Assembly (NCBI GenBank): GCA_946641795.1
Contig: CAMPBZ010000069.1
Location: forward strand, 1 to 6,326
DNA from: an uncultured Clostridia bacterium
GTDB taxonomy: Bacteria > Bacillota > Clostridia > Oscillospirales > CAG-272
DNA: 6,326 bases
Direction of reading: 5' to 3'
Shown: positions 1-5,234 of the stretch, in pieces
How positions within the stretch are numbered: position 1 is the first letter of the stretch
How the letters are laid out: each line of letters begins with the position of its first letter
Position numbers and translations under genes: made by a program
Notes under the pieces: model-generated
Seen by the model: the letters and a program-made list of their open reading frames with translations, nothing else
What the model was told of the DNA's origin: nothing
The model's database searches: none

Positions 1-20
1 AAACTTTTTGCAAAAAGTTT
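1..20. repeat. AT-rich palindrome at the window edge (dispersed repeat or weak terminator)
   Basis: Bases 1-20 form a perfect palindrome whose 18-base core, AACTTTTTGCAAAAAGTT (2-19), recurs exactly at 6046-6063 inside a much larger palindrome. It lies 24 nt beyond the sigE stop codon, so it could fold in the sigE transcript as a weak A-U hairpin and help end transcription. The window is cut at base 1, so the left arm may extend further. The right flank (TCCCCTCCCCC) resembles the C-rich right arm of the second copy. The repeat identity is seen directly. A terminator or mobile-repeat role is inference. Confidence 0.6.
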
Positions 21-43
21 TCCCCTCCCCCAAGGTCTTCCCC

Positions 44-745
44 CTATAACTTATCCGCCATTTTTTCGCGGAGGTTGGAGAGGATGCGTTTTTCCAGGCG
101 GGAGATATAGGATTGGGAGATGCCCATACGGTCGGCGACCTCTTTTTGAGTAAGTTCGGGGCCGCCGCGAAAGCCGTAGCGCAGTTCGATGAGTTCGCGT
201 TCGCGCGGGGAGAGTTCGGCAACGGCGGCGCGGACGGCTTCGCGTTCCTCGCGCAGTTCCATTTCATAGCCGACGGTATCCTCCTCGTTGCCGAGAACAT
301 CGGAAAGCAGGAGCTCGTTGCCGTCCCAATCCATATTGATCGGCTCCTCCATAGAAACCTCCATACGCCCGGAGCCGCGCTTGCGGATGTACATTAAGAT
401 CTCGTTTTCGATACAGCGCGAGGCGTAGGTGGCCAGCTTGATGTTTTTATCGGCGCGAAAGGTTTTTACGGCTTTGACCAGACCCAGCGTGCCGATGGAG
501 ATCAAATCTTCAATGCCAACGCCGGTGTTATCGAAGCGCTTGGCCAAAAAAGCGACCAGGCGCAGGTTGCGCTCGATCAGTTTGAGCTGGGCGTCCTCTT
601 CGTCAATGCGAGCCACCAGATCGGCCTCCTCCTCGGGCGAGAGGGGCGGCGGAAGCACCTGCGGGCCGTTGATGTAAAAAATGCCGCGCGGACGAAAGCG
701 GCGCAAAAACCAGGCGCGCAAGCGCGCAAACAAACGGAATAACAT
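44..745 (-). CDS. sigE: RNA polymerase sporulation sigma factor, pro-sigma-E
   Basis: This 233-residue protein matches sigma-E, the early mother-cell sigma factor of endospore formers, which is made as an inactive precursor. Residues 1-23 form a basic, aromatic-rich amphipathic pro-sequence. The following YINGPQVLPPPL (24-35) aligns with the YIGGSEALPPPL that starts mature B. subtilis sigma-E, which puts the likely cleavage just before Tyr24. Sigma region 2 spans about 57-125 (RNLRLVAFLAKRF, EDLISIGTLGLVKAV, ATYASRCIENEILMYIRK), followed by the family signature DWDGNELLLSDVLG (139-152). Region 4 spans about 168-228 with the helix-turn-helix TQKEVADRMGISQSYISRLE. Length is normal for the family. 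The ATG at 745 sits 7 nt after an AAAGGAGG (minus strand, 753-760). The gene lies 43 nt downstream of spoIIGA, whose product should cleave the pro-sequence once SpoIIR signals from the forespore (established for the family). It is probably co-transcribed from the promoter upstream of spoIIGA. No sigG lies between this gene and the window edge, so whether the usual spoIIGA-sigE-sigG order holds is unknown. Confidence 0.97.
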   Translation of the reverse strand: MLFRLFARLRAWFLRRFRPRGIFYINGPQVLPPPLSPEEEADLVARIDEEDAQLKLIERNLRLVAFLAKRFDNTGVGIEDLISIGTLGLVKAVKTFRADKNIKLATYASRCIENEILMYIRKRGSGRMEVSMEEPINMDWDGNELLLSDVLGNEEDTVGYEMELREEREAVRAAVAELSPRERELIELRYGFRGGPELTQKEVADRMGISQSYISRLEKRILSNLREKMADKL

Positions 746-752
746 AGGAAAG

Positions 753-760
753 CCTCCTTT
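753..760 (-). promoter_or_regulatory. Ribosome binding site of sigE
   Basis: The minus strand reads AAAGGAGG here, 7 nt before the ATG at 745. It fixes the sigE start and shows independent, strong translation initiation within the 43-nt gap after spoIIGA. Confidence 0.85.
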
Positions 761-788
761 GTTTTTCGGCGGGAAGGGGCAGGGCGCT

Positions 789-1652
789 TCACGCGCCGAT
801 CAGCGCGTCAAAACCCAGGGCGCGCTCGCCGAGCGGGGCGGGCGCGATCAGATGGTTTGTTGGGCGGGGTTTCCCGCCCTTTTTGCTTTTGGAAAGCGAC
901 AATATTTGAAGCGCGTCAGGCACCACGGCCACCAGCAACCGCTCGCCGGTGGCGCCGCTCGCCGGGATCAGGCGCAGGCGGCGGGCAAGGTCGGGAGGGG
1001 GCGGACTTGCCGGGTCGGCGGCCGCAAGCACCTCCGGCGGCAGAGCGCCGCGCAGTTTTTGAGGGTCGCAAAGAATGACCGGCCGACCCGAAACCGGATC
1101 GCAGAGCAGGTTCCCAGTGTCCACCAGCGCGCGGAACTCCACCGGTTTGCCAAACAGCACCGCCTGCACAATTACCGCTTTGGCCTTGTTCGCCCGGCCG
1201 AGCGCCGCGCCACCGCCCCGCGTGAGCAGACCGCTCACCAGCGCGAGAAGCGCAAACAGCCAAACCGAAATGTGATCCTCGGTCACCGCGTCGAGCGGGA
1301 GATGGAGCCGGTTGAGCGCCCAGAACAGCGCCGTCATCATTCCGCCGAGCAAAATGGAAGCAACGAAAAATACGCCAACCACCCGCGCCCCGCGCCAGAA
1401 CGAAGCGCCGCGGCGCGCAAAGGCCGCGGCGCAGAGGAGCGCGGCGCCCAGCGCGTCCAAAATCAGCTCCCAAACGCCGCCCAGCCCCAAAAGCAACACG
1501 GCAACGGCGTAAAGCCCGCCCAAAGCCGCGCTCAAAAACAGCCGCCACCGGCGGGGTTTGATTTGCAAAAACAGAGCCGTCAGGTTCAGGCAAAAAAGAT
1601 CCATGCTGGCGTTGACGAAAAAATAAAGGTCGATGTAAACGTCCTGCTCCAA
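789..1652 (-). CDS. spoIIGA: Sporulation sigma-E factor processing peptidase SpoIIGA
   Basis: SpoIIGA is the membrane-bound aspartic protease that removes the pro-sequence of sigma-E in the mother cell, acting at the septum after a signal from forespore-secreted SpoIIR. From the start chosen here it has 287 residues (about 309 in B. subtilis). The N-terminus VYIDLYFFVNASMDLFCL is the family hallmark. Five hydrophobic segments fit the known five-helix membrane domain: about residues 5-30, 37-56, 58-79, 89-113 and 127-147. The soluble protease part has LVDTGN at 176-181 with the catalytic Asp178, followed by L-x-DPVSGRPV, as in retropepsin-like SpoIIGA enzymes. The reading frame stays open well upstream, but homology begins at a TTG codon (1652-1650) that lies 8 nt after AAAGGAGG; no ATG fits. 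The gene directly precedes sigE, its substrate gene, and the stop at 789 leaves 43 nt. Its promoter region carries an apparent Spo0A box. The identity is firm from motifs and context; the TTG start is inferred. Confidence 0.95.
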   Translation of the reverse strand: MEQDVYIDLYFFVNASMDLFCLNLTALFLQIKPRRWRLFLSAALGGLYAVAVLLLGLGGVWELILDALGAALLCAAAFARRGASFWRGARVVGVFFVASILLGGMMTALFWALNRLHLPLDAVTEDHISVWLFALLALVSGLLTRGGGAALGRANKAKAVIVQAVLFGKPVEFRALVDTGNLLCDPVSGRPVILCDPQKLRGALPPEVLAAADPASPPPPDLARRLRLIPASGATGERLLVAVVPDALQILSLSKSKKGGKPRPTNHLIAPAPLGERALGFDALIGA

Positions 1653-1660
1653 AGCAAGCG

Positions 1661-1668
1661 CCTCCTTT
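1661..1668 (-). promoter_or_regulatory. Ribosome binding site that decides the TTG start of spoIIGA
   Basis: The minus strand reads AAAGGAGG, 8 nt before the TTG at 1652. Because the open frame runs upstream across the divergent promoter region to about 1904, this site and the conserved VYIDLYF N-terminus together place the start at the TTG. Confidence 0.8.
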
Positions 1669-1682
1669 CGGGGTCTGCTTTC

Positions 1683-1716
1683 AGCATAGCAGAAGGGGGG
1701 CGATAAAGGTGTCGAA
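1683..1716 (-). promoter_or_regulatory. Probable Spo0A-dependent sigma-A promoter of spoIIGA-sigE
   Basis: On the minus strand a -35-like TCGACA (1715-1710, five of six matches to TTGACA) is separated by 21 bp from a -10-like TATGCT (1688-1683). The predicted transcript would start near 1676, leaving a leader of about 24 nt before the TTG. Ordinary sigma-A promoters have about 17 bp of spacing. The B. subtilis spoIIG promoter is known for a 22-bp spacing that Spo0A~P overcomes by binding over the -35 region, and the arrangement here copies that design. The elements are seen in the sequence; the regulation is inferred from the B. subtilis paradigm. Confidence 0.7.
1710..1716. promoter_or_regulatory. 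Spo0A binding site (0A box)
   Basis: The plus strand reads TGTCGAA, an exact match to the Spo0A box core. It overlaps the -35-like element of the spoIIGA promoter (read as TTCGACA on that strand), the same relation as in the B. subtilis spoIIG promoter. A single 7-mer can occur by chance, but its position upstream of a known Spo0A target gene makes this credible. Confidence 0.7.
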
Positions 1717-1741
1717 ACCGAGGGGCAAAAAAATTTTTCTT

Positions 1742-1748
1742 TTCGGCT
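1742..1748 (-). promoter_or_regulatory. Possible second, degenerate 0A box
   Basis: The minus strand reads AGCCGAA, one mismatch from TGNCGAA, about 26 bp upstream of the exact 0A box. Spo0A target promoters often carry several boxes, so this may be an auxiliary site. It also sits next to the -35 region of the divergent aminopeptidase promoter. The evidence is weak and rests on sequence and spacing alone. Confidence 0.3.
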
Positions 1749-1767
1749 ACCAATTTTCCCATTCGTA

Positions 1768-1776
1768 TGGTATAAT
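1768..1776 (+). promoter_or_regulatory. Extended -10 promoter of the aminopeptidase-plsY operon
   Basis: TGGTATAAT contains a perfect TATAAT (1771-1776) and the TGn extension typical of extended -10 promoters. No good -35 hexamer is present at 16-18 bp (TACCAA at 1748-1753 is poor), which fits an extended -10 type. An A7T5 tract at 1727-1738 lies upstream and could bend the DNA or act as an UP-like element. The predicted start is near 1783, giving a leader of about 45 nt before the ATG at 1828. Confidence 0.75.
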
Positions 1777-1827
1777 AAAGGAAACAAATCCATCCCGTTG
1801 GCGCCCCGCGCCGGAAAGGAGGGGACT

Positions 1828-2916
1828 ATGTCCCTTTGCCATATTCGCTCCCTGCAACAAAAATTGACCGAAAACGACGCAGACGCCGCCCTTTTGGCCG
1901 ACAAACTGAACCAGCGCTACCTTTCGGATTTTGATTTTGACGACGGCTACGTGCTGGTGACCAGAAAGAACGCTTACCTGATTACCGATTTCCGCTACAT
2001 TGAGGCCGCCAAAGCGGCTTCGGCCGGTTTTATGGAGGTGGTGGCTCCCGAACGCCGGGCGCTGACCGAGTATATGGCCGACCTGCTCCGCGCCGACGGC
2101 TGCAAGACGGTTTTGATTGAGGAAGAAACGCTTGCCTACGCCGCCTTTGGCCGGATTTGCGAAAAGTTTGGCGGTTTTACCGTCAAGCCCGGCGCCTCGG
2201 CCATTCTGACCACCCTGCGCCTGTATAAAACCGAGGACGAGCTGGCCGCAATGGCACGCGCACAAGCCATTACCGACGCGGCGTTCGCCCATATCGTCAA
2301 AGCCATTCGCCCCGGCGAGATGACCGAGATTGACGTGGCGCTGGAAATGGAATGCTTTATGCGGAGCCACGGCGCCTCCGGCCTGGCGTTTGATACCATT
2401 GTAGCGTCGGGCAGCGCCTCCTCCCGCCCGCACGCCGTACCGCGCAACCAAAAGCTGGAACGCGGATTTTTAACGCTGGATTTCGGCGCCAAAGCCGACG
2501 GCTACTGCTCGGATATGACCCGTACCATTGTGCTGGGAAAGGCCGACGCCGAAATGAAAAAGCTTTACAACACCGTCCTGCGCGCGCAGACCGAGGCCAT
2601 TGCCGCCGCGCGCGAAGGCGCTTCCTGCCTGGGGCTTGACAAGATCGCGCGCGACATTATTGAGGGCGCGGGCTACCACGGACGCTTCGGGCATTCGCTG
2701 GGTCACGGCGTGGGGCTTTACATTCACGAGGAGCCCCGGCTTTCCCCCGGCGTTCCCGCCGAACTGCTGCTGAAACGCGGCCACACCTTTACCGTAGAGC
2801 CCGGCATTTACATCGAGGGTCTTTACGGCTGCCGCATTGAGGATATGTGCTGCATTCGCCCCGACGGCACCATGCACGATTTTACCCAAAGCCCGAAGGA
2901 ACTGATTGAAATCTGA
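1828..2916 (+). CDS. M24-family Xaa-Pro aminopeptidase
   Basis: This 362-residue protein is a metallopeptidase of the M24B (creatinase/prolidase-like) family, expected in the cytoplasm to cut N-terminal residues that precede proline during peptide turnover. Residues 1 to about 130 form the N-terminal creatinase-like domain, and the rest is the pita-bread catalytic domain. All five metal ligands are recognisable: Asp218 (LDFGA), Asp229 (SDMTRT), His293 (LGHGVG), Glu324 (VEPGIY) and Glu338 (RIEDM). The accessory histidines in SSRPHAVP (His202) and GLYIHEEP (His300) are also present, so the enzyme should be active. The ATG at 1828 follows AAAGGAGG (1815-1822) by 5 nt; an in-frame TTG at 1798 lacks such a site and was not chosen. 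Length matches B. subtilis YqhT-like enzymes. In many Firmicutes this gene precedes efp, but here it leads a likely operon with plsY, 36 nt downstream. It is transcribed divergently from spoIIGA. Prolidase versus aminopeptidase specificity cannot be settled from sequence alone. Confidence 0.93.
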   Translation: MSLCHIRSLQQKLTENDADAALLADKLNQRYLSDFDFDDGYVLVTRKNAYLITDFRYIEAAKAASAGFMEVVAPERRALTEYMADLLRADGCKTVLIEEETLAYAAFGRICEKFGGFTVKPGASAILTTLRLYKTEDELAAMARAQAITDAAFAHIVKAIRPGEMTEIDVALEMECFMRSHGASGLAFDTIVASGSASSRPHAVPRNQKLERGFLTLDFGAKADGYCSDMTRTIVLGKADAEMKKLYNTVLRAQTEAIAAAREGASCLGLDKIARDIIEGAGYHGRFGHSLGHGVGLYIHEEPRLSPGVPAELLLKRGHTFTVEPGIYIEGLYGCRIEDMCCIRPDGTMHDFTQSPKELIEI

Positions 2917-2952
2917 TCCCCCGTCCGACCGATTTGAAAAAGGAGAACCGCT

Positions 2953-3690
2953 ATGCCCGAAGGAAGTGTCAACGTTTGGAACCTGACGCAATACCTGATT
3001 GCCCGCTGGGAACTGACCCCCGGCTCTTTTCCCTACGCCGCGCTCCTGGTTGGCGCCGTTCTGCTCTGCGGGGTCGTCCCCTACCTTTTGGGCAGCATCA
3101 ACCCCGCCGTTCTCATTTCCAAAGGAATTTATAAACAGGACGTTCGCACGCTGGGCAGCGGCAACGCCGGAACCACCAATATGCTGCGTGCCTTTGGCAA
3201 AAAGGCCGCCGCGGCAACGCTGATTTTGGATCTTGCCAAAGCCGCGCTCGCCTACTGGTTCGGGTTTTTCCTCTTTTTGGGAATGACCGGCGGCGCCATT
3301 GCCGGCCTTTTTGTGGTGCTGGGGCATATCTTTCCCGTATTTGCAAAGTTCCGCGGCGGAAAAGGCGTTGCCTGCCTTGCCGTTGTGGCGCTCTGCCAAA
3401 GCCCGCTCACCTTTGCCATTGTGCTGGCCATTTGGCTGATCGTGGTGCTTGGCACGCGCTATGTCTCGCTCGGCTCGGTAATGGCCGCCCTGCTCTACCC
3501 GCTCATCCTGCGCGCTTTTCTGGGCGCGATTGGCGGCGGGAGCGTGGCCTTTGCCATTGTTGCCGTTGTTTTTGTGGTTTTCCGCCACCGTGAAAACCTG
3601 AAACGCCTTTGGGCCGGGCAGGAAAACAAACTGCAATTTTCCAAAAAGAAAAAATCCGGGGAGGACAACGATGGAACAGGAAATGCTTGA
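2953..3690 (+). CDS. plsY: Glycerol-3-phosphate acyltransferase PlsY
   Basis: PlsY is the integral membrane enzyme that transfers the acyl group of acyl-phosphate to position 1 of glycerol-3-phosphate, the first step of phospholipid synthesis in most Gram-positive bacteria. The 245-residue sequence is mostly hydrophobic with several membrane segments and shows the family motifs in order: YLLGSINPAVLISK (44-57), LGSGNAGTTN (67-76), GHIFPVFAKFRGGKGVA (124-140), TRYVSLGSVMAAL (168-180) and FRHRENLKRLWAGQENK (210-226). It is longer than the roughly 193-residue B. subtilis enzyme: about 30 extra residues precede the first helix, and a lysine-rich, acidic tail of about 20 residues ends the protein. 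The ATG at 2953 follows an AAAAAGGAGA (2936-2945) site. An internal start near the first helix would give a more typical length but has no comparable site. The gene ends 20 nt inside the next gene, which suggests coupled translation. The partner PlsX is not in the window. Confidence 0.96.
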   Translation: MPEGSVNVWNLTQYLIARWELTPGSFPYAALLVGAVLLCGVVPYLLGSINPAVLISKGIYKQDVRTLGSGNAGTTNMLRAFGKKAAAATLILDLAKAALAYWFGFFLFLGMTGGAIAGLFVVLGHIFPVFAKFRGGKGVACLAVVALCQSPLTFAIVLAIWLIVVLGTRYVSLGSVMAALLYPLILRAFLGAIGGGSVAFAIVAVVFVVFRHRENLKRLWAGQENKLQFSKKKKSGEDNDGTGNA

Positions 3691-4855
3691 CCTTCTCCTG
3701 CTGGCGTTTTCCCGGCAGGCCTTCTCCAAAGCCGTGCTCTCCAAGCCGGCCGACCGTGCGGCGCTCAAAACCGTTGTCACCCCGCGCGAGATCGGCGGCA
3801 GACCCCTTTTGCAGGCCGAAACCTTCCGCGCCGACAACAAGGCGGTGCACGAAAACATTGCGCCCGAAAACCGCGCGCGCTTGGGCGAGCTGATTGCCGC
3901 CCACGGGCAGATCAACCTGTTTACCACCGCCGGGGAGTGCGAACTGCGGCGCTCCAAAGCCGGCAAGGTGACGCTGCTTGGCGGTGAAAAACTGCGCCGC
4001 GCCCTTTCCGGCGGCGAACCGCCACGCGTAACGGTGGGCAAAAACGACCGCCAGAAAGCCCGCATCCTTTCGGGAAGCGAGCCTTTCCTGCGCCTGCTGG
4101 GCGTAAGCGACGAGAACGGCCGCGTCTATGATAAAAAGCAGGCCAAATTCCGCCAAATCAACCGCTTTTTGGAGCTGATCCGCGATTGCCTGCCCCATCT
4201 CCCGGCCGAAGGCACCCTCCGCATTTGCGATCTTTGCTGCGGCAAAAGCTACCTTTCCTTTGCCGCCTACCACTATTTTGCAAACATCCTGGGTCGCACC
4301 GTCCGAATGACCGGTGTGGATCTGAAACCCGACGTGATCGATTTTTGCAACGCCGCCGCGCAAAAGCTGGGCTTTGAAGGGCTGGAATTTTTGTTTGGCA
4401 ATGTTGCCGCTTACGAGGCCGGCGAGCACGTCCACCTCGTCCTCTCGCTCCACGCCTGCGATACGGCAACCGACCTGGTTCTTTCCCGCGCCGTGGCCTT
4501 TGGAGCCGACGTCATTCTCTCCACTCCCTGCTGTCACCACGAGCTGAACCACGCGCTGGATTGTCCCGCGCTCGGCTTTCTTTCGGAGTATTCGATGCTG
4601 CGCCAGAAGTTTTGCGACGCCGCCACCGACGCGCTCCGCCTGAAATACCTGGAAGCCTGCGGCTATACGGTTGCCGCGCTGGAATTGATCGACCCCGAGG
4701 AAACGCCCAAAAATATTCTGCTCCGCGGTCTCAAACGCAAAAACTTTGACCCGCAAAGCGCCGAGGCAGCGCGCCTTTGGCAGGCCTACGAAACGGCAAA
4801 ACTCTTTTTGGCAGGAGACGGCAATGTTCAAAAATCTCTTTCACAAAAATCCTAA
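3671..4855 (+). CDS. SAM-dependent methyltransferase, Methyltransf_32-like
   Basis: This 394-residue protein looks like a class I S-adenosylmethionine methyltransferase of the Methyltransf_32 type, a family related to eukaryotic METTL25-like proteins. An N-terminal region (about 1-150) is of unknown role. It is followed by KKQAKFRQINRFLELI (155-170), typical of this family just before the Rossmann fold. Motif I is ICDLCCGKSYLSF (185-197), an unusual version in which cysteines replace part of the usual glycine run. GVDLKPDVI (215-223) is the ribose-binding acidic strand, followed by LVLSLHACDTATDLVL (256-271) and the family hallmark STPCCHHELNHAL (284-296). The ATG at 3671 follows GGGGAGG (3658-3664) by 6 nt and lies inside the end of plsY. 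The substrate is unknown; RNA is a reasonable guess from distant relatives but cannot be shown here. The 3' end overlaps the next gene by 32 nt. Family-level assignment is fairly sure; function is not. Confidence 0.85.
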   Translation: MEQEMLDLLLLAFSRQAFSKAVLSKPADRAALKTVVTPREIGGRPLLQAETFRADNKAVHENIAPENRARLGELIAAHGQINLFTTAGECELRRSKAGKVTLLGGEKLRRALSGGEPPRVTVGKNDRQKARILSGSEPFLRLLGVSDENGRVYDKKQAKFRQINRFLELIRDCLPHLPAEGTLRICDLCCGKSYLSFAAYHYFANILGRTVRMTGVDLKPDVIDFCNAAAQKLGFEGLEFLFGNVAAYEAGEHVHLVLSLHACDTATDLVLSRAVAFGADVILSTPCCHHELNHALDCPALGFLSEYSMLRQKFCDAATDALRLKYLEACGYTVAALELIDPEETPKNILLRGLKRKNFDPQSAEAARLWQAYETAKLFLAGDGNVQKSLSQKS

Positions 4856-5153
4856 ACCGGGAAGCCGCGCCTATCGCCGCGAAATGGCAAACAGAATTTG
4901 CGGCCACCACGTCCGCTACGTCACCGAAAAGCGCGGCGACACCGACGAGGTGATCGGCCGCGAGGGTTCGCTTGCCCAGCGCGATGGTGAACTGCTGGTG
5001 CATTCCTCTACCGGCACGCTCTTCCGCTGCCGCATTGACGAAATGGACGCCTGGGAACTGCTCTCCAAGGACGGCGTAACCATCACCGCCCCCGACCTGG
5101 AACACGGCGGCGCGGTGCGCACCATTGTGGTTTACTACGTTTATTATCGCTGA
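4824..5153 (+). CDS. Small conserved-looking protein of unknown function
   Basis: I do not recognise a named family. The 109-residue protein starts MFKNLFHKNPKPGSRAYR, a basic stretch without a membrane helix or signal peptide. A compact, probably beta-rich domain follows: DEVIGREGSLAQRDGELLV, then TLFRCRIDEMDAWELLSKDG, ending in an aromatic HGGAVRTIVVYYVYYR tail. The mix of short strands and conserved-looking glycines suggests a small folded domain, perhaps binding a partner or ligand. The ATG at 4824 follows AGGAGA (4813-4818) by 5 nt. The frame is open further upstream (to 4746), but that part lies within the methyltransferase gene and has no ribosome site. The 32-nt overlap with the methyltransferase gene points to coupled translation, so the two proteins may be functionally linked (inference). 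The gene is followed at once by a terminator, which supports it as the operon's last gene. Confidence 0.8.
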   Translation: MFKNLFHKNPKPGSRAYRREMANRICGHHVRYVTEKRGDTDEVIGREGSLAQRDGELLVHSSTGTLFRCRIDEMDAWELLSKDGVTITAPDLEHGGAVRTIVVYYVYYR

Positions 5154-5158
5154 AAATA

Positions 5159-5184
5159 ACCGCCGGGAGCTCCGGCGGTCTTTT
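5159..5184 (+). terminator. Rho-independent terminator of the aminopeptidase-plsY operon
   Basis: ACCGCCGG (5159-5166) pairs perfectly with CCGGCGGT (5172-5179) around a 5-nt loop and is followed by CTTTT. It begins 6 nt after the stop of the 109-residue gene. The T run is short, but the stem is GC-rich and well placed. Confidence 0.8.
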
Positions 5185-5213
5185 GAAATGTTGCGTTTTT
5201 TCTATCCCATATT
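5183..5213 (+). promoter_or_regulatory. Weak candidate promoter of the nuclease-like gene
   Basis: TTGAAA (5183-5188) and CATATT (5208-5213) resemble -35 and -10 boxes, but the 19-bp spacing is longer than ideal and the -35 box overlaps the terminator's T run. The gene that follows needs some promoter because a terminator precedes it, but this exact placement is uncertain. Confidence 0.25.
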
Positions 5214-5234
5214 GCCGGGAAGGAGGTGTTTTCA

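Noticed and set aside
681..1706. Plus-strand open frame of 341 codons opposite spoIIGA
   Set aside because: The product is rich in Arg, Gln and Ala with no recognisable domain. It lies antisense to spoIIGA, whose motifs are clear. It is a by-product of GC-rich codon use.
2470..4831. Two long minus-strand open frames (about 531 and 442 codons) opposite the aminopeptidase, plsY and methyltransferase genes
   Set aside because: They are antisense to well-supported genes with complete motifs, and their products are low-complexity Gly/Ala/Arg-rich sequences. Stops are rare on the opposite strand because of the codon bias.
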